Below, one piece after another: positions 39,640 to 51,210 of a stretch of 64,000 nucleotides of DNA. Positions within the stretch are counted from its first letter, which is position 1. Every line of letters begins with the position of its first letter. Below the pieces are notes generated by a model, which saw only the letters and a list, made by a program, of their open reading frames with translations, searched no databases and was not told where the DNA came from. Source of the stretch: a virus; the IMG/VR virus record IMGVR_UViG_3300024966_000001, positions 1-64,000 of that record; one strand, written 5' to 3'. The position numbers and the translations under genes were made by a program.

Positions 39640-42477
39640 ATGACTAAAAATATAATCAACGACTTCATTAAGATCGAAAACGCCGCGCATGACGGCGCTT
39701 TCGGTGACAATCCGCGAGCAATCCCCACCGATGCTCAGTCCGTAGCGGGAAATTATAAACTTGGCCGGGTTACCGCTTACGGGCTACCTATCGCCATCGA
39801 ACAACCACGCAATTCATATCGTACCGGCATAGACCAGAAGACCGGCAAGCGCTGGACAAACCGAATGGCGGCGCATTATGGCTACTTTTCCGGCACCAAA
39901 GGCGCAGACGGTGACGGAGTAGACTGCTTTATCGGTTTCTATCCGCAATCGGAGTACGTTTACATCATCAATCAGTTTGTTGGTGGGCGTTTCGATGAGC
40001 ACAAGGTTTGTCTTGCGTTTCCTGATGAACAATCCGCAATAAACGCATACCTGAATAGTTACGACAAAGGCTGGAAAGGTTTGCACTCAATTATTACAGC
40101 ATCCATCACCCAATTTAAGTGGTGGCTAAAAAACGGCAACATGAAGAACCCAATTGCACTCAATCATTTACCCTTTGAAGGACTTGAAACCATGAGACAA
40201 CAAGTAGCCTGGGACAGCACTGAAAACCCAAAAGGCATGACCTTGGATAAGGTGCTGTACGAAATAAAGCGCGCCGATGGCGGCAATAATTTGATATTCG
40301 ACGCAATCTGTATGCGGGATATTTTGGATGATGCTGACAGCGTAATTACGTTTGATGCCCTGGTTACGCCTTACGCACAACTTGAGCGAAAGATGCAGGT
40401 ACTAAAAAACATAATGGATCGTTCTGGTGGTGCAATCAAGACAGCGGCGCTACAGATCAGTGACCCATTCAAGCAAAGCGGAGTAGCGCAAGTGGCGGCG
40501 GTATTTGAGCTATCGGACGGGCAAACTGTATCGATATTTTTCCATAACCCGGATGTGGACCCGCGCAAGATCCAGCAAGGCGACGAATTGATCAGCTGGA
40601 AGTGGCTGCTCAATAAAAAGGACATCACAATTGTGGTTGCCCCAGAAAAAGGCGTTGACTTGAACATCATGAATGTTGCCCAGCGCATCATGAAGCTGGC
40701 GGAGAAAAACAGCGCGGCATTTATCCGTGCGAACGGTAAGCGGGCAGAAAAAATGCAGGCTATTGAGGATATAAAGGTTGAAATTGTTGGTCTTGAGGCT
40801 GAATTAAAGACAGTTCTACATGAACTTGAAGTCGCCAAGGTTGAGGCCGAGGATGTGGCGGTTGTTGACCCCGTTGTTGATCCACAGTCCGTTGAAGGTG
40901 ATGACGCAGACCCAGTAATAACGCCTGAATCTGAATTAACTCCTGCCCCTGAGATTACTCCTGACCCAGCGGCCGAAACAGAAGCGCTAAAACAAGCAAC
41001 CTTACAAGCTCTGGTTGATAATTTTGGCTGGAAAAATCAGTCAACCGTTGGCGGCCCGTTATTTTGGGTGACCAAAGAAATTGGCGGCGGACACAAGGGC
41101 GGAATGGTTAACCCTGATGGAATTCGCCGGGTAAGCGCCAAGTTTGAGGAATCTAGCATGATTGCCATGCACGGCGACAATGTTGTGGCTCGGTCATGGT
41201 TTGATGTTAGCAAAACCCCTGAAGAAAACGCAGATGAACTCAACCGGGTAGTTAATTCGATTGATCCCAATTATGTTAAGCCTGATGAAAGCGAGGTTGT
41301 TGACCCTAAGCCGGAACTAGAATTAACGCCTGTGCCAGAAATTACACCTGATCCTGAAGTAATTCCAGAACCAGAAACAATAATTCCAACTGAAGAGCAA
41401 ACCAATGAGCAAGAAAACGAGCAAGCAGAAATTACGCCGGAAACAGAAACGGGCGGAGCGGAAGGCGATTTAGTTTCGACCAAACCATTTGATGATTATG
41501 TGTCGGATGCCAATGGCGATTTATATGATGCAGCAAAAAATTATTTCAAGTCAGAATTACAGAATAAGGTTGTAAGAACAGTTATTGGTGATGTTTATAT
41601 TATTGGATCAACCTTTACCGAAATGAAGCGTGGATTAAAACGCGATGAGATTAAGGCTAATTTATTTTCGTTTATTGAGCCTATCTTGACGAATGGATCT
41701 TATAAAGGAAAAGAGGAGCTAAATAAACTACGCAATGATAGTTTTATAGCATTTCACTTTTTTGAATTGGATAATATTAAGATAGGTGAGTATTTAGTCA
41801 ATGCGGGTGTTACCGTTGCTCAGCGAGTAAGCGGAGAGCTTGAGTTTGATTTATCTGCCTATGGGTTAGGCCATAGTAATGAAGTAAGGTGGCAAAAAAG
41901 AAAAGGGGGTAGCCCGCTACTCCGGTCAAGAGCCGAAGACGAATTACCCCCCATAGAGTCAGCAGAGCCAGCTCTTGATTCAAGTTTAGATCAAGAAAGC
42001 GAATCAATCAATTTAATCATCTTAAAAGTAACGGATTTAGATGGTAATGAGCTTGTAGAGTTGGAGGATGATGTTAATGAGCATGAGCAAATCGACGAAC
42101 CTGAAACAGAAAACGAACCCATACCGGTTACCGCCGGTAGTGACGAAACTATTACTCCTGCGGGCGAAAAGTCCGACGAAATGGATAGCCAAGTTAAAGA
42201 ACCGATCAACGAAGCCCAAGCGGTGGAAGATCTGGCACCGGCCGTAAGTGAAGCGGCAATAGAGCCACAAGTTAACCCAATAAAAGCGGGATTTGAGGCG
42301 GAGCTTGAGGCGCTAAAGCTTGAAACCGACATTGAGACATACGATAAGCGACTGGATGAGATTTATGAGCGCATTGAAGCTGCCGGGTTAGCTGAAGAAA
42401 TGGATGCTAAACTGCATGAAACGGCTGACGTACTGACTGAGTTACTGATGGAGGCTGAGAAGAATTTCCAGGAATAG
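39640..42477 (+). CDS. Polyvalent (DarA-like) injected protein with pyrophosphatase-like and LPD domains
   Basis: A 945-residue multidomain protein. Residues about 40-170 hold the inorganic pyrophosphatase-like phage domain: YGYFSGTKGADGDGVDCFIG, QFVGGRFDEHKVCLAFPDEQ and YLNSYDKGWKGLHSI. A central region of large polyvalent domains follows (near 470-540 DNFGWKNQSTVGGPLFWV, near 640-740 VVRTVIGDVYIIGSTFTEMK), separated by Pro/Glu-rich linkers (ELTPVPEITPDPEVIPEPET). Such proteins enter the cell with phage DNA and protect it from host defence. Expressed from box site 5, apparently leaderless. Confidence 0.7.
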   Translation: MTKNIINDFIKIENAAHDGAFGDNPRAIPTDAQSVAGNYKLGRVTAYGLPIAIEQPRNSYRTGIDQKTGKRWTNRMAAHYGYFSGTKGADGDGVDCFIGFYPQSEYVYIINQFVGGRFDEHKVCLAFPDEQSAINAYLNSYDKGWKGLHSIITASITQFKWWLKNGNMKNPIALNHLPFEGLETMRQQVAWDSTENPKGMTLDKVLYEIKRADGGNNLIFDAICMRDILDDADSVITFDALVTPYAQLERKMQVLKNIMDRSGGAIKTAALQISDPFKQSGVAQVAAVFELSDGQTVSIFFHNPDVDPRKIQQGDELISWKWLLNKKDITIVVAPEKGVDLNIMNVAQRIMKLAEKNSAAFIRANGKRAEKMQAIEDIKVEIVGLEAELKTVLHELEVAKVEAEDVAVVDPVVDPQSVEGDDADPVITPESELTPAPEITPDPAAETEALKQATLQALVDNFGWKNQSTVGGPLFWVTKEIGGGHKGGMVNPDGIRRVSAKFEESSMIAMHGDNVVARSWFDVSKTPEENADELNRVVNSIDPNYVKPDESEVVDPKPELELTPVPEITPDPEVIPEPETIIPTEEQTNEQENEQAEITPETETGGAEGDLVSTKPFDDYVSDANGDLYDAAKNYFKSELQNKVVRTVIGDVYIIGSTFTEMKRGLKRDEIKANLFSFIEPILTNGSYKGKEELNKLRNDSFIAFHFFELDNIKIGEYLVNAGVTVAQRVSGELEFDLSAYGLGHSNEVRWQKRKGGSPLLRSRAEDELPPIESAEPALDSSLDQESESINLIILKVTDLDGNELVELEDDVNEHEQIDEPETENEPIPVTAGSDETITPAGEKSDEMDSQVKEPINEAQAVEDLAPAVSEAAIEPQVNPIKAGFEAELEALKLETDIETYDKRLDEIYERIEAAGLAEEMDAKLHETADVLTELLMEAEKNFQE

Positions 42478-42536
42478 TCTTGCTAAAATGACGGTCAAGA
42501 TTGGTTAAGCGTCATTCTTACCGGTTTTTTAATAAC

Positions 42537-42560
42537 AAGCCTCTTAATTGAGGCTTTTTT
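42537..42560 (+). terminator. Terminator after the DarA-like gene
   Basis: AAGCCTC-TTAATT-GAGGCTT followed by T residues. It separates the two giant genes; the next box promoter begins 10 bases later. Confidence 0.85.
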
Positions 42561-42569
42561 ATGCGAGCA

Positions 42570-42609
42570 GGAAAAGCGGGCGTTTCCATGCTCCGCAGCG
42601 CCCTAAGAT
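42570..42609 (+). promoter_or_regulatory. GGAAAACC-type late promoter, site 6
   Basis: GGAAAAGC at 42570-42577 and TAAGAT at 42604-42609, spacing 34. It lies directly after the terminator and before the DarB-like gene. Confidence 0.55.
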
Positions 42610-42633
42610 ATTGGCACAATCGCCATTATCAGG

Positions 42634-45600
42634 ATGCAACAAATGCTATCGTTTTCAGAAAAAAGAACCTCCCAGCGCATTATCGTTGAGCAAAACAAAA
42701 TCCTTTCTGGTTCTCCATTATTTACAGCTAAACGCAACGCCCAAAAGGTCAAGCTTGAGGCTATGGCTAAGTTGGGGATGGTTGCAAAAACTGTTGCAGG
42801 GATACAGCTTGAGCCAAGCGATGATGGTGCTTTTTATGAAATAAAAAATGCAACACCAGGGCGAGAAGATCAGTTTATTAATAAGTCACCGCTTTGGGAG
42901 CGCACCGGGCCCAGTGCGTCGTCAGAATCCGAAGATCAGACCTTCTTACTCCCAGAAGCCAAAGACGGCTTAAATAAAAGTGTAGACCAAAATTCAAATA
43001 TCAGCAACTCAAACTACGGGCTGCAAACCAGCGGCATTAAGACCAGAGAAAAAATAAACGACCAAGTTAAAGCCGTTGCCAATCAAATCCAAGCTGGGAA
43101 AGACCCGGCAACATTGACTGCTGACGAGGTGGCGCTGCTTAAGCAGTATTCCGGAAAGGGCGGCTTAACCATCAATTCGCAGTTCGAGTATTTTACACCA
43201 ACCCCGGTTGCTGAGGGTACTTGGGATGCACTTAAAATTAACGGGTTTGAAAACGGGAATGTTCTTGAGCCGAGTACCGGTGCAGGCGTGTTCCTGGCTA
43301 CCAAGCCGGCCGGCGTTATTGCCACCGGTACCGAGATTGACCCGACAAGCGCCACAGTCGCCCAAGTGCTTAACCCGACCGATCAAGTTTCAAACCAGTC
43401 TTTTGAAAAGCTGGCGGTCAATGCCCCGGATAACAGCTTCGATGCAGTCATCGGCAACGTTCCGTTCGGTAACGCGCGCGGTCCGTCAGCGCACGATGAT
43501 CCGGCCTATAAATCAGAAAAGCTGATTGAGCGCTATTTTGTCAACCGGGTTATTGATAAGGTTCGTCCGGGCGGCTTGATTGCGTTGGTTGTGCCGGTCA
43601 ATATCATCCGGGCCAAAGGCAAGGCTTGGGAAAAGTTTCGCATTGCAATCAGCAAAAAAGCCGAGTTTTTGGGCGCCCATAAGCTTCCTTCGAAAACTTT
43701 CGCCAAGCAAGGCACCGATACCGTTGTTGATGTTCTGGTTATGCGTAAGCACAGCGCCGATTTCCTGAGCACTATTAACGACCTTCCATTCGATACATTG
43801 ATAGCGGCCAATGTGGTATGGCCGGAATTCATCGAAGGCCGATACTGGCAAGGCGAAGGCAAGCGCTTTATTCATGGTGAATTTGTACCCAAAGACCCGA
43901 CCAAGTTCCGCGACACGGACAAGGTTATTGCCGGCGAGAATTTTACTGACGAGTCATTAAAGCGCGCGCTGGCTGTTAAGTTTTCCAGTCGCATTGACTG
44001 GACCATGTTGGATGCCGCCGAGCCCATTGTCCGTAATTATACCGAAGGCGACCGCCGGGAAATGAACGGCCTTGATTATGAACTGAAAGACGGCGTATGG
44101 ATGAAGGTCGCTTATACAGACAATACGGTTGCGCTGGATTCGGCCATCTATGGCGTTGAATCTATGACCGCATTGCAGTCAATCATGCAATCGGAATCGG
44201 GCATTTTGTCGCTTGGCTGGGGGCATATTGAGTCAATAGCAGAAACATTCCCGAACATGGTCCCGCAAAGCGTTAAAGATGCGCTCAAGTTCTCCCGCCT
44301 ACAGCCGGATGATGTGCAGTGGAGGGCATTCCGAGGCGCTGTCATCGGAGCAAAGATTGAGGCCTATACCAATGGCCGAACCGACGATCCAGGCGAATTG
44401 GCTGAATTAAAAGAGCTGATTCTGCATGAAGTTATCCAGTATGGCCCCCCGAAAGATATTAAGGGTTTGGTACTGGCCGGAAACGACTCTAAGCGCCTGG
44501 GCATGTTTATCAACTCAGTGGACGAGTCCGGTAATTTCTCCGCTTTGATCGAAGCTGGCTCCATCCAGCAAGAAACCGACAGCTTTAACTCTAAAGACGT
44601 GCTGTCGATTATCGATTACTTGTTCGAGCAGAACCAATACCCGATTGAACTTGGGGTCGTACTATCACTTTACGACGGCGACATGCTCATAGAGGACCTT
44701 GGCGACATAGTTACCAAAATACCTGGACTGGCCGTTTCTCCGGATGGATTCATTTACCCATTCGACCAATACTGTTCTGGGCTGATTTATCCAAAACTCA
44801 ACGCGATGCGCGATGCGATGGTGCAGGAAAAGGACAAGCGCATTATTGAGCAGTACAAAAAGCAAATTGAAAGCATTGATACTAAGTGCCGCAAAACGCC
44901 GACCGAAAATATTACGTTTGGGATGCGGCAAAAATGGTTCAACCATACTGCTTACGCGCTGGAGTTCTTGAAAGCCAACGGCTATAACCGAGCCATCGAC
45001 TATAACGAAGAGCGCGGCGAATTCGTATCCAACAGCACCGGTGGCATTGCATCACAAATCGTCAATTATCTGAACGATAAGCCGGTAATGGGCGGCGTCA
45101 AGGTATCTGAGTACAAAGACGGTATTCGTGCGCTGGAAGAGCAATTTGACGCCTTCATGAAGTCGCACGCCGATAGCGAAGACTTGACCAGCGAATATAA
45201 TCGTAAATTTAACGGTTATGTCGAGTTCGATTACAGTTCAAGTGATTTGAAGCTGAAAAATATCGATGATAGATTGGTTCCGCACAGCTATCAAAACGAG
45301 GCGATACGACGATTATCACGTGAAGGGATCGGTATTTTAGGGTTCGATGTCGGCCTGTGAAAAACCCTAAGTTCGTTTGCGCTGCAAGCTTACAACGAAC
45401 AAATGGACCGGTCTAAGCGGACTTGTATCGTGGTTCCTGATGCGGTGCTGGCGAATTGGTATCATGAACACCGGGCGTTTTATAAAGACACATCGAAGAT
45501 GCTGTTTGTTGGCATGTCGCCTAAAACAAATAAAGACGGCGGCATTCAACGCGAGCCAATACTGGACGAGCAGGGCAATCCAAAGCTGGTCAATGATAAG

Positions 45601-48600
45601 GAAATCTATCAAGACATCCTGACTAAGGACAACAAGGACATTATCTGGGATAAGATGCACAAAATCCCGCAGTCTAACTTTTCCTTGGTGGTGATGTCGC
45701 ATTCTCGGTTCGGCATGATTCCGGTAAAGGGCGACACCAAGCGTAAATACGCAGACCTGATGATGTCGCGTGAGTTATTAAGTGCCGGCGAGGCCGACAA
45801 GCTGATGAGCGCGAATCCAGGGAAAGTATCGTATGCAGATGCGCAAAATAATGACCGGTTAGGGCAGAAATACTCGGACGAAGGCACGACCAAGCAGGAT
45901 GCTTACCCATATTTTGAAGATATGGGTTTTGATACGGTTATCGTGGATGAGGCGCATTTTTTTAAAAATTCATTTTCTCCGGGTAAAGAATCGCAACGCA
46001 TAGCGTACCTGCCAACACCGAACCCATCACAACGCGCTATCGATATGTCGCTGAAAATGTCCCATATCCGGGAGATTAATGGCGGTAGGGGAGTAATTTT
46101 ACTTTCAGCCACTCCTGTTACAAACAGTCCTTTGGAGATTTACAACATGCTGTCTTTGTTGATCCCAATGGAAGAGTTTGAGGCGTTTGGGGTGTACACG
46201 CCTGATGATTTCGTACGCGTGTTCGGCGATATTCAGCACATAGAAAAAATGAAGGTATCCGGGGAAATCGGCAATGTTGATGCAATGGTTGGCTTCCAGA
46301 ACCTTGACGGTTTGCGTTCGCTGTTCCACAAATATTCCATTATCAAGAATGCCGACGATGTGAAACTGCCATTGCCGGATTCAGAAGAAGTTCAGGCAAC
46401 CGTGGAATTGTCGGATGAGCAACAGGAAATTTATGTAGGGTTAAGAGCTGAAGCCAAAGACGCCACATCAGGCGATCAGAAGGTACGCGAAGCGGCAAGG
46501 CCGCTTTTTTCCATCATCCGGGACATGGATAGGACTACGACAGACCTTGATATGTTCCACAAGCGCATTACCTTTATTTTCAAATCAGAGTTTAAAGATG
46601 CTGTTAATTCAGCGCTGGTTAAGATGCCAAAAACCGTGCAGCGCAAAGAATACGACTCCGATCAGGAAAAGGATGTTGTTATCACAGTACCGTTTGAATA
46701 TGAAGTCACCGAGAATAATGGCAAGATTATTGTGATGATGACCGATGCCGGCGAAGAGGATATGGTTAATGCTATCCAGAAAGTCGGTATTCCAGAAGAT
46801 GAGGTAGCGCACCCAATTACGCCAAAGTATGCCGAGTTGCTTAAAAATCTGGCTCATGAAATGGAATTGGGCGGCAAGCAGATCATTTTTATCGAGGAAA
46901 AAACCCAGCACAAAAAGTTGGCTCGAATCCTGGTCCATTTTCTGCCGATTACCTTAGCGAACATTGGCATTATCAATGCAACCGATGCCGCCGGCGAAAA
47001 GTTGCAGCGTATTTCCGACGATTATAATGCTGGAAAAATCAAGATTGTGATTGCCAACAAAAAAGCCGAGGTCGGAGTAAACCTGCAAAAAGGTACGTCA
47101 GCGATCCACCATTTAACTTTCCCTTGGGTACCGGCCAGTATGCAGCAGCGCAATGGCCGAGGCATCAGGCAAGGCAATACCGTCGAAACAGTGCGTATTT
47201 ACCATTATATCGGCAAGGGTTCGTTTGACCTATTCAGGCTAAACCTGATCAACCAAAAAGGCAGCTGGATTAACGATATTTTGCGCGGTACCGAGTCCAA
47301 TATGGAAAGCAAGGGCGACGGGCATTTGTCGGCCGAAGATGTGATGGTGCTGCTGTCGGATAATCCAGAAGAAGCGCGCGCGAGAATGGAAGAGTCCAAG
47401 GCCAAGCGCGAGAAGGCTAAAAAGGGAAAAGCCGATAAAGCGATGGTGATTAACTTGAACCAGCTTATCGAAGCGCGGCGCAAGTTATCCTTGCTGTCTG
47501 GATGGAAAGCTGACGAAAAAACCAAGATTGAAGACGAAATCAGCAAGCTGAATGCCCGCATCGAGGCCCACCAAGACGACGGCACCGAAGATGCCAAAAA
47601 CAAACTGATCGACTTAAAACGCAAGCGTACGATTCAGGCGAATAAACTATCAGGGCTGGATGCCAAATACCAAGCTATCGAAGAATCGGCGGCGTCTTCC
47701 GTGAAGCAGAAGACAGTATTCCTAAAGGCTAAGGCTGCTTCCGGTGAACTGCCGTTTGATACCGGTGCCATTGATAACCCGGATTCCGTGTTGATTACTC
47801 GGGATGGCCGGGTAATACGTGCCGGCATGGTGTTCGATTTCACCACGGAAAAATACGGCGGAACGGCCATTACCGGGTTGCGCCTGGTTTCGGCGATTGA
47901 TTCAAAAACTCAAGCGGTATCGTTGCTGTCCAAGGGCTCAACCTATGTGCAAAATATCGGCCTGGGCGAGCTTTACCGTTACGCTATGAAGACGGTGGCG
48001 ATGACAACCGAAGAATGGGATCTAATGTCTAAATTGTCGCGGGAATTATCGCTACAGGAAGTCATTGACCTGGGCCGCGATACCGTTGATAAATTCAAGT
48101 CCGAAATCAAGCTGAAGTACGCTGAATATTACCTTGTGGATGCCGGTGACGGCGAAGTGCTGATAGTAAAAAACAACAGCTCTTATGAGACACTGGACAA
48201 AAAGGCGTTCACTTGGCCGGAACTGAAAAACGAGGCGCAAAAATGTAGCGTTGCCAAGTATTACCTGGGCAATACGCTGTATGGTGTTGATGATTTTATG
48301 GCGTTATTGTTTGGCGCTGAATGGAAAACGGTGATTGAGCAATTTGCCGAAAATGCGACTCAAGAGGATGTTATTAAATCCTGCAATGCGGCTTATCTGG
48401 ACATTGTTAAGCGTGTTTCTAGTGGCGATGAATTTCTATTTATGTCATCAAACGCCAATTACAACCTATCGAGTGTTATAAATCAGATTGTACCGGATAT
48501 TACTGGCGACAACCGGCAGCAAATAAAAACTTGGGTTTCCGAGTTTATATCCGGCCGTAAAGTCTGGTACGACGAAGAGAGTATTAAGCGCAAAGCCGAA

Positions 48601-49143
48601 GCCGACCAAAAAGCACGAGAAGCGCTTAAAAGCAGTCCTGACTACAAAGAGGTTCCTGCTGATGTGACCAGCCGACTCGCAGCAAAAGGCATTACAGCAA
48701 AATACAATGCCAGTTCTATTTATGCACGCCGTAATTGGCCTGCTTTCTCGTTGCTATTACTTCAAGATGAAAGCGGTAAGAATGGCTTGCTGTTTGCTAC
48801 CAAGGACCGGTTAAAGAGTTCATTTGGCGCTCAGTTTGGTGCCGATATTTCCGGTGATTTCCGGGGCGCTTGGTGGTATGTTTCATCTAGCACTGATATT
48901 AATGCGCTGGTTTCGGTTGTGCTTGATGAAAAAGAAGTAGAGCTGGTTAATGCCAACAAGGGCGCCCCAGAAAAACTTAAAATCCCGGCTGGCAAGGTTG
49001 CTGTTGGCGATATGTTAGCGGGATTTACCGTAAATAGCCTAGGAAAAACCTGGGAAGCCAAAAGCTATGATATAAGTTCAGTAAAACGAGATTCCGGCTT
49101 CGATATTGAAGAAGGTGATTTAATTCAATATGCAAGGTTCTAA
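42634..49143 (+). pseudogene. DarB-like methyltransferase-helicase polyvalent protein with in-frame TGA at Walker A
   Basis: One reading frame of 2169 codons (42634 to 49143), split by TGA at 45358-45360. The first 908 residues hold a DNA methyltransferase: motif I VLEPSTGAGVFL (210-221) and motif IV GNVPFGN (274-280). At 900-912 the helicase motif I should read GFDVGLGKT, but the Gly codon is TGA. After it come a DEAH box (VDEAHFFKN), SATPVTNSP and a NGRGIRQGN motif VI. P1 DarB is the nearest known plan. A single GGA to TGA change explains it. A fragment starting at 45403 would lack Walker A. Confidence 0.75.
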
Positions 49144-49144
49144 C

Positions 49145-49552
49145 ATGCGACTTTATAACAAACAGGATTTACAGGACCCATTATTCGAGGCGCTGGACAA
49201 TAACAAAAGCGAGGTCGAATTTATCAAAAAATACGCTACCAATGTCGGTAAAATCATCAAGAAAAAGCCGCAGTTTTACCGCTATTTTGGTCCGTACTGG
49301 TGGGCTTTAAAAGCCATTATGCTTAAGTATGATGTGCCGGGAATTGATGACTTTATCGACTTGGAGTGGCTTGATCGAATCAATCTTGCCGGCGATTCTT
49401 ACGTTTGTGTAGCGGCATGGGCCATGCAGGAGAGCCGAATAGAGGCCATGGAGTTACCTACTAATTTGGTTATGTTGGAAGATGAAGACGGCAATGTAAC
49501 CGAGTGCGTAGTCATTGACCCATTTCTTGAGGCGCTAGTTAAGAGCGGTTGA
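49145..49552 (+). CDS. Hypothetical protein after the DarB-like gene
   Basis: A 135-residue helical protein. It contains YRYFGPYWWALKAIMLKYDV and LDRINLAGDSYVCVAAWAMQ. The ATG at 49145 is just past the stop of the DarB-like gene, so the two form one operon. A small partner protein for the giant antirestriction factor is possible; no family is recognised. Confidence 0.6.
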   Translation: MRLYNKQDLQDPLFEALDNNKSEVEFIKKYATNVGKIIKKKPQFYRYFGPYWWALKAIMLKYDVPGIDDFIDLEWLDRINLAGDSYVCVAAWAMQESRIEAMELPTNLVMLEDEDGNVTECVVIDPFLEALVKSG

Positions 49553-49605
49553 ATGCAATTAATGCGACTTCGATAAGTCATAACATCGACTAGCCATATT
49601 CCACC

Positions 49606-49645
49606 GGAAAACCAACCAAAAAAACCACAACTGACGCTCCATAAT
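49606..49645 (+). promoter_or_regulatory. GGAAAACC-type late promoter, site 7
   Basis: GGAAAACC at 49606-49613 and CATAAT at 49640-49645, spacing 34, before the portal gene. Between them and the ATG lies CATAATTAGCC...GGCTAATTATGG, an inverted repeat (GGCTAATTAT against ATAATTAGCC) that could hold a repressor or fold the leader. Confidence 0.7.
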
Positions 49646-49674
49646 TAGCCAAACTACCATCATAGCGGCTAATT

Positions 49675-51210
49675 ATGGCGAAAATCTTCTCACAGCTTGG
49701 TATATCAAAGCGTCAATTTATGACGACGCATGTTGATCCTGCTAAGCAAATTTCACAGGCCGATACATTCCTTTACGGTTCTGGAACCACCACAGTAGCA
49801 ACGCTGTTAGGTTCCGGTAGGCGCGTAGCCAAGGCCCGGCAACTGATCTATGAAAAGTGGTCGACCATGGAGGCTGACGCAATATGCTCATCGGCTTTGA
49901 TGCTACTTGTTACCACGGCACTCGGCGGGCATGAAACCACCGGGCAAATGGTCTTCATCGAAAAAAACCCAAAGCACCAAGACGACAAGCGCATGACTGC
50001 TATGGTCGACGAGATTGCCGAAGATTTGACCGGGCTATTTAATCGTGTCGCCTATCAAATGGCCTATACCGGGTCCGCATTCGGCGACTCTTATGCACGT
50101 ATTTACAGCAATGGCCGTGGCGTTATCGACCTTTACACGGACGAAATGGTTCGTCCGCCACTGGTACAGCCGTTTGAGCGCGGTAGTCGCACTGTCGGCT
50201 ACGCGGTCTATGTCGGAGAGCGTAATTTCGAAAAACTGGACGTTACCCAGCTGGCCCGGTTAAAAATGCCGCGTACCCAGTGGGTGCCGCAGAACGGCGT
50301 TGTCGAAAAATCATTGCGGATTGCGATTACTGAAGACGATCCTGATAAGCTGCCAATTATGCCCGCTATGGCCGGCGGCTCATTGCTTTATAACGCCGAA
50401 GAATCATATGACAACATGGTTGCATCCTTAATGGGCTTGGTCGGCCAGCGCTGGATGGATTCGATTGATGAAAAAATGCTCTCGGTCAATCTGGAGTCCA
50501 TGACCGTTGACCAACAAGACAAGTTCGTCGGCTCGATTGTAAAAATGCTCAAGCGGTCAAAGGAGCTGGCCGAAAATGCCGTCAAGGGCGGAAAGCCGAT
50601 CATGGAGCGTATCCGGCATATCATTCCGGTATTCAATGAAAAGCAAGTCACGCAAATTGACGCATCCGGCGCACAAACAGGCCGTTCCGGGACTATTTCC
50701 ATTGAAGATGTCATCCTACATGCCCGGCTAATGTCCGGCGCTATTGGCGTTGATTTGGCGATGCTGGGTTTTGCCGACCAGCTCAGCGGCGGACTTGGTG
50801 ATGGTGGTTTTTTCAGGGTATCGGCTCAGGCCGCAGAGCGCGCGCGGGTGATTCGTTCGGCACTGGCCGATTTCTTCAACGATGTCATCGATATTCATAC
50901 CCTTAAGCGCTATGGCGTGGTTTTCCCGGCCAATGACCGGCCTTGGGCAATGAATTTTTATGGCTCCATTTCCTCACTCGAAGCCGAAAGGCAGCGCAGC
51001 AAAGTAGACGGCGCCAACGCGGGAATGGTCTTGGCGCAAGCCATTCAAATGTTCAAAGACATGGGCTGCACGTCTGAAATTTTAGCGGACATACTCAGCA
51101 AAGAATTTCTGCTAGACGAAGAGCAAGCCAAAATGTACGCCAAGATTTTGGATGTTAAGCCGCCCGAGCCGCCTGAAGGCGATGGCGGCAATGGCGGTGG
51201 GTTTCGATGA
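49675..51210 (+). CDS. Portal protein
   Basis: A 511-residue protein. LIYEKWSTMEADAICSSALM, VAYQMAYTGSAFGDSYARIY, GVIDLYTDEMVRPPLVQPFE and a long helical wing/stem to HARLMSGAIGVDLAMLGFAD, then SAQAAERARVIRSALADFFN, match the phage portal fold (clip, stem, wing, crown). The portal forms the dodecameric vertex through which TerL packages DNA. In most phages it adjoins terL; here it is 31 kb away in its own box-driven unit. Confidence 0.7.
   Translation: MAKIFSQLGISKRQFMTTHVDPAKQISQADTFLYGSGTTTVATLLGSGRRVAKARQLIYEKWSTMEADAICSSALMLLVTTALGGHETTGQMVFIEKNPKHQDDKRMTAMVDEIAEDLTGLFNRVAYQMAYTGSAFGDSYARIYSNGRGVIDLYTDEMVRPPLVQPFERGSRTVGYAVYVGERNFEKLDVTQLARLKMPRTQWVPQNGVVEKSLRIAITEDDPDKLPIMPAMAGGSLLYNAEESYDNMVASLMGLVGQRWMDSIDEKMLSVNLESMTVDQQDKFVGSIVKMLKRSKELAENAVKGGKPIMERIRHIIPVFNEKQVTQIDASGAQTGRSGTISIEDVILHARLMSGAIGVDLAMLGFADQLSGGLGDGGFFRVSAQAAERARVIRSALADFFNDVIDIHTLKRYGVVFPANDRPWAMNFYGSISSLEAERQRSKVDGANAGMVLAQAIQMFKDMGCTSEILADILSKEFLLDEEQAKMYAKILDVKPPEPPEGDGGNGGGFR

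Noticed and set aside
45358-45360. Genetic code with TGA read as glycine
   Set aside because: Many genes in the window end properly at TGA with overlapping starts, so TGA is a normal stop here.
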